DNA from: Punica granatum
Lineage: Eukaryota; Streptophyta; Magnoliopsida; Myrtales; Lythraceae
Direction of reading: 5' to 3'
DNA: 64,000 nucleotides
Assembly: GCF_007655135.1 (NCBI RefSeq)
Contig: NC_045130.1
Location: 20,527,363-20,591,362 of the forward strand
Shown here: in pieces, positions 36,591-47,389 of the stretch
How the letters are laid out: each line of letters starts with the position of its first letter
Numbering within the stretch: position 1 is the stretch's first letter
Made by a program: the position numbers and the translations under genes
Notes under the pieces: model-generated
Told to the model about the DNA's origin: nothing
The model's database searches: none
What the model saw: only the letters and a program-made list of their open reading frames with translations

Positions 36591-37276
36591 TTGCGTAACA
36601 AGTAAATTCGATATTTTCGGAAATAAGATTTTCGAAACAATTAATTACCAAAATTATTTTTTTTGTAAAATTTGATTTTATGAAATTGGATATTTGATAT
36701 CCTATTCTAATGAGATTTGAGATTTGATATTTGATATCAAAAAGGAATTTTGAAGATACACTAGATATATGATATCTTGTATATTTTTCAAAATTGAAAA
36801 TTTCCTAATATGAGATATTTGGATATTTTGTAAAGAGTTACAAAATTGGCACGAAATTTATTTCCTTTTATTCTATTAGTTTCCTTTTATAAATTTCGAG
36901 CATGGTGTGTGATTATGGACTTTAGGAAAATTTTCCTTATTTCTTGTGGCTCTAGGATTAGGCTAATACTAAGTCCATGATCATGCTTTTATTGATTCCG
37001 AGTACATATTTATGCATGTGATGTGTGAATACGGATAATGTGCAAAGTGAAACCGAATAGTAATTAGGTCACCTAAAAGAAAATATTCCAAATTAAAATA
37101 ATTAAGTCGAGAATGGCATGAGATTGCGAACCTCTGTCATGGCTCTCTACCAAAGGATTCTCCAAAGAGTTTTAGTTTGTTTCGCTGTTGGTCGTGCACA
37201 CACGGGGGTACAAGACAGACTAAGAGATCTTTTTGAATGAATGTTAAACATGTGATGTTTTAGATTGTCGGTTGCC

Positions 37277-37477
37277 AATAACAGCAGGCACCTGAGGCAG
37301 CTGACATCTAGGGTTTGGTGGGTCAGACTTAACAATGTATGATGGACCAATAACGGCAGGCACCTGAGGTCCATAGTACTAGGAGCTGAATTGATTGAGC
37401 CGTATATAGAGATGTATTGAACAATGAGTTGTTCGCTTGTAGATTGCTTGTTTCCAATAATGGCAAGCACCTGTGGG
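37277..37477 (+). repeat. Three copies of a ~24-bp motif in the copia leader
   Basis: 'CCAATAACGGCAGGCACCTG' or close variants at about 37276, 37347 and 37453. The copies are unevenly spaced (71 and 106 bp), so this is not a simple tandem array. A role in RNA packaging or regulation is possible but not shown. Confidence 0.6.
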
Positions 37478-37490
37478 AATTAGCATTTTG

Positions 37491-37706
37491 GGTTTGATTT
37501 TAGAATCGTGATTTTGATTTTAACTCTACCCATAACAAAACAAATTACACTCATCAAAGTCAAAATAATGGGTCCCACCCATAAATATTTACACCACTCC
37601 ATTTTAATACAACTCCATAATTACAATATTCTCAAATGAATGTGGGCCCGCAAGTTTGACCAAATACTCCGTAAAATCACAATCAAAGTCAAGTTAAAAT
37701 CAAACC
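37491..37706. mobile_element. Fold-back, MITE-like element
   Basis: 216 bp with perfect 12-bp terminal inverted repeats, GGTTTGATTTTA / TAAAATCAAACC, and longer imperfect pairing inside. No TSD is clear. The interior resembles that of the neighbouring Tourist-like element, so it may be a truncated relative. Confidence 0.55.
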
Positions 37707-37709
37707 TAA

Positions 37710-37966
37710 GGAGCCGTTTGGATTCAGAGTTAAAGTTACTTTGATTTTGATTTTGATTTTGATTTTGATTTTGATTGTGGAAAAGGACAAATAAGATGTG
37801 ATTATAAATTTGACTTGGGAAACGTGTGTTTTTGTTGTGTAGTGTGTTGAGTTAAAGTTAAAGTTAAAATTTTTGAATTGGGAAATGTGTATTTTTGTTA
37901 TGTAGTGTGTTGAGTTAAAGTTAAAGTTAAAGTTAAAATCGTTGAACTCGGAATCCAAACGGGGCA
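37710..37966. mobile_element. Tourist-like MITE, TSD TAA
   Basis: 257 bp with ends GGAGCCGTTTGGATTC and GAATCCAAACGGGGCA, an imperfect inverted repeat of the Tourist type. TSD TAA is at 37707-37709 and 37967-37969. The interior has (TTTTGA)n and repeated 'gttaaa' stretches. It is non-coding and would depend on a PIF/Harbinger transposase. Confidence 0.75.
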
Positions 37967-38126
37967 TAAATTTCAAACGCCACCTTACCAATTAGGATTC
38001 TCGTTTCCTATTTTGGAAGTGTAGGATTCGAAAAGATAGTGGGAGACCATTTTGATTGAAAGTCCATGGTCATTATGGTTATATATATATAAATTCATTA
38101 ATTTAATCTTGTTATTTTCTGCAGTC

Positions 38127-38814
38127 ATGATAAGTATGAAATCAATGAATCTTTTTTCGTGCATACTGAGTGATAATAGGCTCACTGGGCCTAAATTTTT
38201 GGACTGGCTCCGTAACCTGAACATTGTCCTGATCATGGAGGCTTTGGGATACATCCTGGAGACTTAGGAGATTGAAATCCCTGGCGGGGATGCTACGAGT
38301 GATCAGCAGGACGCATATGATCAGTGGTCTGTTGATGACACGAAGGTCCGCTGCTATATGCTTGCTTACATGAGCAATGAGTTGCAGAAGCAGCATGACA
38401 ACATGAAGAGTTCTCGTGAGATCTTGAAGAATCTCAAGGAGCTATATGGGGAGAATAGCATGACCGCACAATATGAGATATCGAAGGAATTGTTCCGTGC
38501 GAGAATGCTGGAGGGAACTGAAGTCGCTGCTCATGTGCAGAAGATGATCGGGCTGATTCAGCAACTTGAGAAGCTTGAGTTCTAGATGGACAAAGAACTC
38601 CATGTGGATTTAGTTCTTCAGTCCCTCCCAGATTCTTTCTCAGGGTTCATTATGAACTTTCACATGAACAAGTTATCATGTTCGTTATCCGAGCTGCTGA
38701 ACATATTGGTCACTGCACAGAATGTTATGAACAATAAAAGGAAGGATAAGGAAGTCGTTCTTGTGGCTGGTACTTTTTCCAGTATGACTGGGAAGAAGAA
38801 GAAGAAGTCCAAGA
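38127..38814 (+). pseudogene. gag: Copia gag, 5' portion, interrupted
   Basis: A start at 38127 gives 'MISMKSMN' followed by 'LTGPKFLDWLRNLNIVL', the conserved N-terminus of Ty1/copia gag. Later come 'LKELYGENS', 'LVLQSLPDSFSGF' and 'LSELLNIL', all in one frame. Two in-frame TAG codons (38265-38267 and 38583-38585) break it. The second replaces a position where the family usually has Gln. The 13.7-kb element cuts the frame after the Lys-rich 'KKKKKSK' at 38814, and gag resumes at 52505 with the zinc knuckle. Gag packages element RNA into cytoplasmic particles. Confidence 0.9.
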
Positions 38815-41800
38815 TGTGCGCACCCGAATTTCGTCTCGTCGGGGCACGCATGCGCGCGCCTATGCATCGCGGCTTGGGAGTGTCCACCTTCCCGGGGACG
38901 CGCGACGGACGCACGTGATAAGGAGTCGCCACTTGCCATTTTACGACCCGAAGGTCGAGGGCCAGCAAGTTACCCGGGTCTAGGGGTATGGGATACACCT
39001 AGTATGTTAAGGCAATGGTCTGTACGGAACCGGAAATTCTGAATTCGGGGGTTCTATTACGTGTGGGCCTATATCCCACACGCCCTTTCGGTACTTGAAC
39101 TTGCTAGGCTTGCCATTTTATTTATTTACCGCATGATTAAGTTTCGCTCATCTTACGCGTTTTGATACCGTAAATTCGAAGAAACACTCTGACCATCTAC
39201 TCTCCGACCGGGATTTTACATGAATATATGTATAATATAAAACCTTACATTGTTCTCTCAAATAAAGACAAGCTATAATGACTAAATCCCAGTCGGTTCG
39301 CATTTGGCTATGATTTCACTCATGCTCACCGTATAGTTTGGAAAAGACCAAAAATTAAATTAAATGCGCACTCAGTGTATGGGGGTATTGGACCCCGTGA
39401 TCGACGGTTATGGGCGTTGGACCCAGTGTGAATCAAGTCCTAAAGGATCGGGCTCGATCCGCATAACAATCAAGTGCAAAAAGATGTAACAAGCTAGCTC
39501 AACTAAACAATCAATGGGATTTTGTTATCGCCGAATTTATGTGAATTAACTGATTATTAACCGGGGTATATTGGCATACAAATCCTACCTTAAAACAAAT
39601 AAAAGGGATGATGGATAGGGTATGTAGCATTCAGCATTATTTAAACGGACCCGACAGACGTGATGTCCATAGTCAAGTCTCGAATGTGTGGGTTGTTTTT
39701 AGATTATTCTGTATCGCGACAATATGGTTTTTACAGATTAAAAGTATTTTCACCTAAAAACCCAAAACCTAAACCTCTATTTGACTATTGCCCATGTTTG
39801 ATTTAAGCCGAGTTTGTGATTAATCCGTTTTTCCATGTTTTTACCAATTCTATGCACAAACCTACGCTAGGATTACGGCAGGACAAGAACCGGTAATCAT
39901 GCCCTTGAATCGGTAAATATGTGTGTGCATGAAAATCAAGATTACGTTGTACATATCTCGGTGCTTTTGAAATTGTGAATTTTAAAAAGGGTATGACTAA
40001 CAGTTCTTGAACTGTCGACGCGATTACAAATTATTAATCAATTCGTGCAATCTATTTAAAAGTGTCAAGTGATTTAATTTAACCAAATTTAACGTCCCGA
40101 TTATCCCGTATGTAGAATTTTTGGGTTAATTAGAAATTTACCGAATGTTTTATTCTACGGATTTCGAGTCGTCGAGATAGCCATTAATTGACCGCCCGAT
40201 AAACTCTAATTTCCGACATGGTCACATATGATTACAAAAATAAAATATTTGAATGGGCACATACATTGTCGGTGGGTGATCCAAGTAGGAAAGGGTCAGA
40301 TATTTTAGAAAATGTCCAGGGGACTTAATTGAACGATATTAAAAGAGCAGGGACTGATTTGAAAATTATGAAAAAAATTAGGGACTGATCTGAAAATTCT
40401 AAAAGATTGGGGACAGATTTGAAAATTCTAAAAAAATGGGGACTGTGCAAAAAATTACTGAAAATGTCCTAGGACTTATTTGAAGTGGATTTGAAAATCG
40501 GGACTAATCTGAAAATAAAAAATGGCCCCAGGACTAAACTGAAACAACTTGGAAAGTTCTTTGGGATGCTTGAAAAATTCTGGGAATTCCAGGACTGATT
40601 GGGAAATATTAAAATGACTAGGACTTGTTTGAAAAGAAATTTTGAAATTCGGGGCAGATCTGAAAAGGGTGAAAAATGGCCCAGGGACTAAACTGAAACA
40701 ACTTGGAAAGTCTTTTGGGACGCTTGAGAAATTCTGAAAAATCCAAGGACTGATTGGGAAATAGTAAAATGACCGGGACTTGATTGAAAATAAATTTTAG
40801 GGTTCGGGGCAGATCTGAAAAAAATAAAATTAGTCCTCTGGACAAAAATGTAACAAAATGGAAAGTTCGTAAAATTGAGTTCGGGACAAATCCGATCACC
40901 CACGCGACCCAAGAACACTCAATTCACATTATATCCATCAAGCAAGCAATAATATTCAGGAAATGAGTCCTAATCATGCCACTAAGTCGAGGATTTATCT
41001 AATCCGGAAAGTTGAGGGGCTTCTCTGTAAAAAAAAAAATCGCCGGACAATCGGATCGGATCGGAGCGCCCGCCCGAAGGATAAACCGCCCGGAAGAGAT
41101 GCTGGGCTGCACTGGGCGTTTGGCCTGAATGGGCCAAGCTTCCGGGCTGGGCCTGCAAAGAACGAACTGGGCCGAGGCCCGTTAGCCAAGGGCGGTCGGG
41201 ATCGGGCGGTCAGCGGCGGCCACAGAGCTGCGGGCGGCGGTTCTCGCCCCTGGACGCCGCGATGAGGGCCGGAATGGACGCGGGAGATGGCTCTGGGCAC
41301 CGCTTGGGCTTCGCCGTGTTCGATCGGGGCCTCAACGGCGTTTAAACAGTCGGAATCGGGGATAATTTTGGGATTTTCCGGCGAGAGTTTTCCGAGTTCT
41401 CCGATCTCCAAATTCCTTAAAACGGGAGCAAATTTTTCGATTTCTCTCAATGGGTCTTGTTCCTCCCTCCTCTAATCGCATTTCTGTCCATTTAATTTCG
41501 ATTTCATCCCATTTTCCGTTAAGATTTTGGCCGATTTCGGGGGAAATCGCGAATATCGCGATTTGGGGAAATTGGGGCTGGCAGGGATCGTGGGCAGCCG
41601 GCGAGCGCTGCCCGGCCCCTGCCCGACCTGCCCGAATATTTTTTTTTTTTAAAGAAGGCCGGCAGTCACGGGCAGCCGGTCAACGCAGCCCGGTCTGCCC
41701 GGCCCTGCCCGACTCTTTTCTTTTCTTTTCTTTTCTTTTCTTTTCTTTCTTTTTTTTTCTTTAACATATTTAATTTAATTAAAAATAATTTTTTTTTAAG

Positions 41801-41871
41801 AAAAGGTGATAAATTGGGAAATGACAATTTTGCCCCTCTCGGAGCCGATGGACCGAAATTATGTGCCGACA
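38815..41871 (-). repeat. 3' LTR of the 13.7-kb element
   Basis: 3057 bp. On the plus strand it runs from TGTGCGCACCCGAATTTCG to TGCCGACA. It contains degenerate repeats of 'gggactgatttgaaaat' at about 40310-40870, a GC-rich block at 41050-41280, two imperfect 'gggcagccgg' units (41580-41712) and a (TTTTC)n run at about 41715-41750. The matching (TTTTC)n run in the other LTR is shorter. Confidence 0.9.
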
Positions 41872-41889
41872 GCTTGCCCCTTTTTGGTT
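41872..41889 (-). other. Polypurine tract of the 13.7-kb element
   Basis: Minus strand 'AAAAAGGGGCAAGC' directly abuts the LTR start TGTCGGCAC. It would prime plus-strand DNA synthesis, which fixes the orientation as minus. Confidence 0.7.
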
Positions 41890-42049
41890 GCGTGCTCGGA
41901 TAGAGGATGCAGCCAAAGACTATAAGAAGCACCTCGTTTGGTCCTAGCGACCGTTTGGCAATTCTCCTCGTTTTTGCTAGTATGTGGACCTGTTGCAAAA
42001 ATAGTAAAAACCATAAATTAGTAACTGTGGACGCATACTTGAAAGACAT

Positions 42050-43465
42050 TAAGTGAGGACACGAAGTCCAAAAAGTAGTAAATGCGGACACGAAGTTCGG
42101 AATGCAATGAATGTGGACACGAAGTCCAAAATGCAATAGATGCGGACGCGAAGTCCAAAATGCAGTGAATGCGGACACGAAGTCCGGAAAGCAGTAAATG
42201 AGGACACGAAGTCCGGAATGCAGTAGACTCGAACACGAAGTTCGGAATGCAATGAATGCGGACACGAAATCTAGAATGCAGTAGATGAGGATGCGAAGTC
42301 CAAAATGCAGTGAATGCGGACACGAAGTCCGGGAATCAGTAAATGAGGACACGAAGTCCGGATTGCAGTAGACTCGGACACGAAGTCCGGAATGCAATGA
42401 ATGTGGACACGAAGTCCAAAATGCAATAGATGCGGACGCGAAGTCCAAAATGTAGTGAATGCGGACACAAAGTCCGAGAATCAATAAATGAGGACACGAA
42501 GTCCGGATTGCAGTAGACTCGGACACGAAGTCCGGAATGCAATGAATGTGGACACGAAGTCCAAAATGCAATAGATGCGGACGCGAAGTCCAAAATGCAA
42601 TGAATGCAGACACGAAGTCCAGAAAACAGTAAATGAGGACAAGAAGTTCGGAATGCAGTAGACATGGACACGAAGTCTAGAATGCAATGAATGTAGACAC
42701 GAAGTTTGGAAAGCGGTAAAGATGGACACGAAGTCCTGGACGCGAAGTCCGAAAAGCGGTAAAGATGGACACGAAGTCCTGGACGCGAAGTCCGAAAAGC
42801 GGTAAAGATGGACACGAAGTCCTGGACGCGAAGTCCGAAAAGCGGTAAAGATGGACACGAAGTCCTGGACGCGAAGTCCGAAAAGCGGTAAAGATGGACA
42901 CGAAGTCCTGGACGCGAAGTCCGAAAAGCGATAAAGATGGACACGAAGTCCTGGACGCGAAGTCCGAAAAGCGGTAAAGATGGAGAGGAAGTCCTGGACG
43001 CGAAGTCCGAAAAGCGGTAAAGATGGACACGAAGTCCTGGACGCGAAGTCCGAAAAGCGGTGAAGATGGACACGAAGTCCGAAAAGCGATCAAGATGGAC
43101 ACGAAGTCCTGGACGCGAAGTCCGAAAAGCGGTAAAGATGGACACGAAGTCCTGGACGCGAAGTCCGAAAAGCGGTAAAGATGGACACGAAGTCCTGGAC
43201 GCGAAGTCAGAAAAGCGATAAAGATGGACACGAAGTCCTGGACGCGAAGTCCGAAAAGCGGTAAAGATGGACACGATGTCCTGGACGCGAAGTCGGAAAA
43301 GCGATAAAGATGGACACGAAGTCCTGGACGCGAAGTCCGAAAAGCGGTAAAGATGGACATGAAGTCCTGGACGCGAAGTCCGAAAAGCAGTAAAGATGGA
43401 CGCGAAGTCCTGGACGCAAAGTCCGAAAAGCAGTAAAGATGGACGCGAAGTCCAGAAAGCAGTAA
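42050..43465. repeat. Tandem array of GGAC..GTCC inverted repeats (29-bp and 43-bp units)
   Basis: 42050-42716: 29-bp monomers, for example gaagtcc at 42121, 42150 and 42179, grouped in a higher-order repeat of about 140-150 bp. 42717-43465: a 43-bp unit, about 17 copies, made of 'cggtaaagatggacacgaag' then 'tcctggacgcgaagtccgaa'. It holds two inverted repeats, GGAC-ACGAA-GTCC and GGAC-GCGAA-GTCC. Neither 29 nor 43 is a multiple of three, so long frames stay open on the minus strand in several registers (up to 379 codons). I do not call them genes. Confidence 0.95.
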
Positions 43466-46369
43466 AGGTGGGCATGCTGCGAAAATGCAGGGAATGTAGA
43501 AGCAGCGACTAGTGTTAGGGAATGGCGCAGGGGCCGAAGAGGGGCGCTTGGCATTGGGTCGTGGCTTTGTTGGGATAGTGTAGTGGTAGGCATGGCTTGC
43601 ATTGCCGCCGGGGTGGTTGTTCTTTGCTGGAGGCCCGCTTTGCCCCTCGGGCGATTGTGCGTCTGATCCGCCAAAAGCCGACCCTGCTGTTGGATCGATT
43701 GTTTGTTACTCTTGCTGGCAGCTGGTCTCGCCGCTGAAGCGATTGCTTGCTGGGAATGCCCTGGTCTCGCCTATGGGATTTTTACTTGCGAGGCGGTTGC
43801 TCGTTACTGGTTGGGCGGTTGTTCATTTGCTAGGGACCGGCGTCTAGCGATGCGGGACTCGAGCTCTAAGAGCGCCTACGTACCCTTTTGGACCGGGGAT
43901 CAGAGTCTGCCGTAGTTCTTGCGTTTGTTGTACCTATGATCCTGACATCATTAGTAAGTCATGGGATTACTAGCAATTTATAAGCACAGGCAAAAGAATG
44001 TGTTCGCGACGCATGTTCTTCAGTTTTGGGTCGTCTGGGCAACCAATAGAGAGTTCTTGCTTTGGGGATACGAATGAGATCCCACTTTCGAAGGCCTCAA
44101 TGCGAGGCCTCCAAGGCTCCTGTTGGCCATGTACGAGCATATTGAGACATTCTTAATGATACCCTTGCGGCTCTGTCGATTATTCGACGCACTCGTCAGC
44201 TTAGGACCCTTCTCGTCAAGGTACCGTAGGGCGGCAGCGCTTGTGACCCGCGTGGGGATTTTTGCCTAGATTTAATCAGACTCGGTCTGACCATTTCCAG
44301 AATGCTATGACTAGACCTTAGAAAGGAATGTCTAGGATTTCGGCTTTGTGGTAGCCTGTTGAAAGGTGGCTGTGACCCATTCTAGAGTTATGCAAAGACA
44401 AACAGAAAAGAGAAAGCTTGAGGGGAACGCGTTGCCCCAGGCTAAAAGGATACACGAGTTCACGCCTGTAGTGAGATGTACCATTTTTCCTTTGTTCTTC
44501 TGTTGTGTAGGCTGTATCAAACTGCTTGGATAGCATGCTCGATTTGCCCACTGTGCTTGAGAAGGAATCCACGCTGGACAGCTGAGCTGTGTTGGAGGGC
44601 TGATCGAGGATCATGTTGGAGTTGATAATCTGGCCACTTTCGTTGAGGATCCCTAGTCCGCACGATGTATGAGAAACTAGGGGTCAATTTTATCTGTCTC
44701 TCATTTTGCTCTCCTTTTGCTACGGTCACCCACCTCGGGGCCGCACCTCTCAACCTAAAGGGGAAGAGCTCTCCTTTTGCCACGACCGCCCGCCTCGGGA
44801 TTTTCAATCGTGCCTCTCTCTTGCCCTAACTTTTGCCTAGGTAGCCCCGAGGGGTTTTCGACCTAGCGAGCTCGATTCTTTTGTCTCTCGAGTTTGCAAG
44901 GGCGAAGGGTTCAAAGGATTCGACCTCCGAGTGCGTTGCGTTCTGTCTCCATCGAGAAGTTGCATCTGCTGCTCCCCTTTTGTCGGGGTTTGTTGATTTC
45001 TTCTTCGAATTGGTGTTGCCGGAGTTTTAAATCTCGGGGGTGCCTTGTTTTGTTCATTGGCGGGTGTTTCCCGCTTGTTTTGCTCTGTTTTTTTTTCTTG
45101 CAGTTGGGGTTTGTTTTGTGCCCCATGTCTTTGTTTGAAACTTCACGATTTTGCATTGCCGAGGCCGCTTTGGTATGCTTCGCCTCGTGGAGACTTGTTG
45201 TGTGTTACTAGCCCTATTTTGTGAGGACCGGCTTTCTTGGAAGTTTGACTCTCGCGCACTCGGAAGTCGAACTCCATGTCATTTGCCCTTGCAAGCATTA
45301 CATGTGAATTTCCCCTGTTGTCTAGGAAAAGAAAATGTCAAATTGCCCAATGTGGAATAGGGAGCCGAGGTTGTCTCGGCGCGAATGTTGAACGGGGATG
45401 CCCCGGTCTTCATTTGTTGAAGTGGCCCGTGGTAGGCACCTGGTGTGATGTCTCTGGTCATCTCTTATTGTTCTTTACAGCGCGTGCCTCTTGGAGGGTG
45501 CACGCTGTTGAAGCCACTGGATGTTCGAGGAAGACGGTTGCATCAATGCTGAGTGATTCGTTCGATTGTCCTTGTTTCCGACTTCATAGGGGGGTACCTC
45601 ATCGTCGGGCACCTCCCTCGTCAAAGTATAAGGAAAGGGTCCGAGACAAGTTCTCAAGGAAGCGTGAACTCGTGCATCGCTCTTCGCCTGTGGTCAATGT
45701 GCCTCTGTGAAGGATGACAAAGAAGACAATGCATTAGGCGATTATGCGGGGAATATGTGGTAAGAAATATAAGGTGGTCCCATAGGAAAATCCCTTTTTA
45801 TCCCGCGCGCGAGCCATGGGGTGCCACGTGTAGGTGACATTTGTTTTTTGGAATCTAGTCATCACTACTCTGGAGTGGTTAGACAGTGACTAAAGTCACA
45901 TGAGCATATTTTTCCTAGTTGCGAGTAAGTATGCGCAGTCGTCATAGGGAAGGCTCGAGGAGTCGAGTCCCATGAGGACAGGCGAGTCGAACAGGTCCAA
46001 CAGAACTAATAGGGCGTCGCAAAGACTGTCTTAATGCTCCATTGAAGGATTTGTTCATGTCGAGAGCCCATTTGTGGGAATGTATTTAACTTAAAGTAGA
46101 AGAGAGTTTAAAGAAGACTGCGGATGTTGCCCCTGTATTCAATCAGCGACCACAACAGAGGTGAATGAGATCCATTCTTTGATCAAAGGCATGATCGTGC
46201 TGGTATCTCCTTCGATCGGGAGTTGGGTCATGCTCTGCTTATGGAGCTGTCACTTCCGGTCTTTGCAGCGAAAGGATTAGACTTGCTCCTCGAAGTATCG
46301 CTTAGGTGAATTTGAATCCAAGTCGATTTTGGATTTCAGATGAGCCTGAAAGCAGTAGATGCGAGGTGT
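43466..46369. other. Internal non-coding part of the 13.7-kb element
   Basis: About 2.9 kb between the two arrays. Several frames of 60-144 codons exist on both strands, but none has a recognisable domain or excludes the others. I see no retrotransposon motif, RNA gene or further insertion. Confidence 0.5.
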
Positions 46370-46680
46370 CAAAACCTAAATGTAATAAGTGCTGGGCTGG
46401 AGCCCAAAAGCAGTAAATGCTGGGCCGGGGCCCGAAAGCAGTAAATGCAGGACCGAGGCCCGATATGGGGCCGAAACCCGATGAGGGGCCGAAGCTCAAA
46501 AATGGGGCCAAAGCTCGATGAGGGGCTAAAGCCCAAAAGCGGGCCCGAAGCCCGATGCAGCAAAAGCGGGGCCAGAGCCCGATGTGGGACCGAAGCCCGA
46601 TGCAGTAAATGCGGGGTCGGAGCCCGATGCGGGGCCAAAGCCCGATGTGGGGCCGGAACCCAATGCAGTAAATGCGTGCT
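46370..46680. repeat. Tandem array of GGGC..GCCC inverted repeats
   Basis: Degenerate units such as 'gggccgaagcccgatg' are separated at intervals by 'aaagcagtaaatgc'. The core folds as GGGC-CGAA-GCCC. The spacer 'agcagtaaatg' also occurs in the 42.05-42.7 kb array. Units vary more than in the other array. Confidence 0.85.
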
Positions 46681-47389
46681 CGATAAGAAAGTGCAAGAGA
46701 TGCGAAAGGAAAGTCAATGCTGAGGAACAATTCAGGGCACTGCAAAGCGATGACTCTGATTTTTCTTGCAGTCTTGCTTTATGGAGCAAGGATGGGGACT
46801 TAGTGTTGAAATTCCAAGAAACTGGATGAGAGACGTTTGTTGTATCAAGTGTGGTCGCTCAATATTCAGGCTGTCTTCTTGTTGAGAATTTCCTGTAATG
46901 GGAAAAGAAAACAATGAAAGAGCATAAACTGTTCAAGATTTCAATGCAAGAGTGTAGGGAAGCGAACTGGCCTGGTAGGCGTCGTGCGAGCACACCAAGA
47001 GACATGCATTGATGCGTTGAGCATGCGTGTATGAGTTGATGTGAACATGCTTGGACATGTGTGAGGCGCGCTTAGCCGCTAGTGTTGCGCAGGGTCTTGC
47101 GGAGAGATGTGCATCTAATCACACGATGATACTCTCTGCGAAGAAGGTCTTCACTCACTTATATGGTGAGATGTTAGCTAGTATACAAAACAGTAAATGA
47201 CTGCGATGCATGCGATGCGTGATTTTCCAAAACTAATGCCGTCATTCGTATTAACTCCAAATGGTTCAAAGTGCAATACAAATTTTCAAAAGATAGTCCT
47301 AAATCGGTCTTCTAACGTGCCCGAGGTGCAACCGACCGTCGCCATGGAAAGAACCGGTTCCGGGTGAGGGCCTGGTAGAGGTGTCTATC

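Noticed and set aside
42717..43465. CRISPR-like regular array
   Set aside because: Units are contiguous identical repeats with no unique spacers, inside a plant retrotransposon.
41666..43674. Large minus-strand open frames (up to 379 codons) with repetitive 'FRTSRPGLRVHLYRFSDFASRTS' style protein, shortened here as FRTSRPGLRVHLYRF
   Set aside because: They arise because the 29- and 43-bp repeats contain no stop on that strand. Several registers are open at once, which is a repeat by-product rather than a gene.
46302..46745. Minus-strand frames with Gly/Arg/Pro-rich repeats
   Set aside because: They are generated by the GGGC..GCCC array and are open in more than one register.
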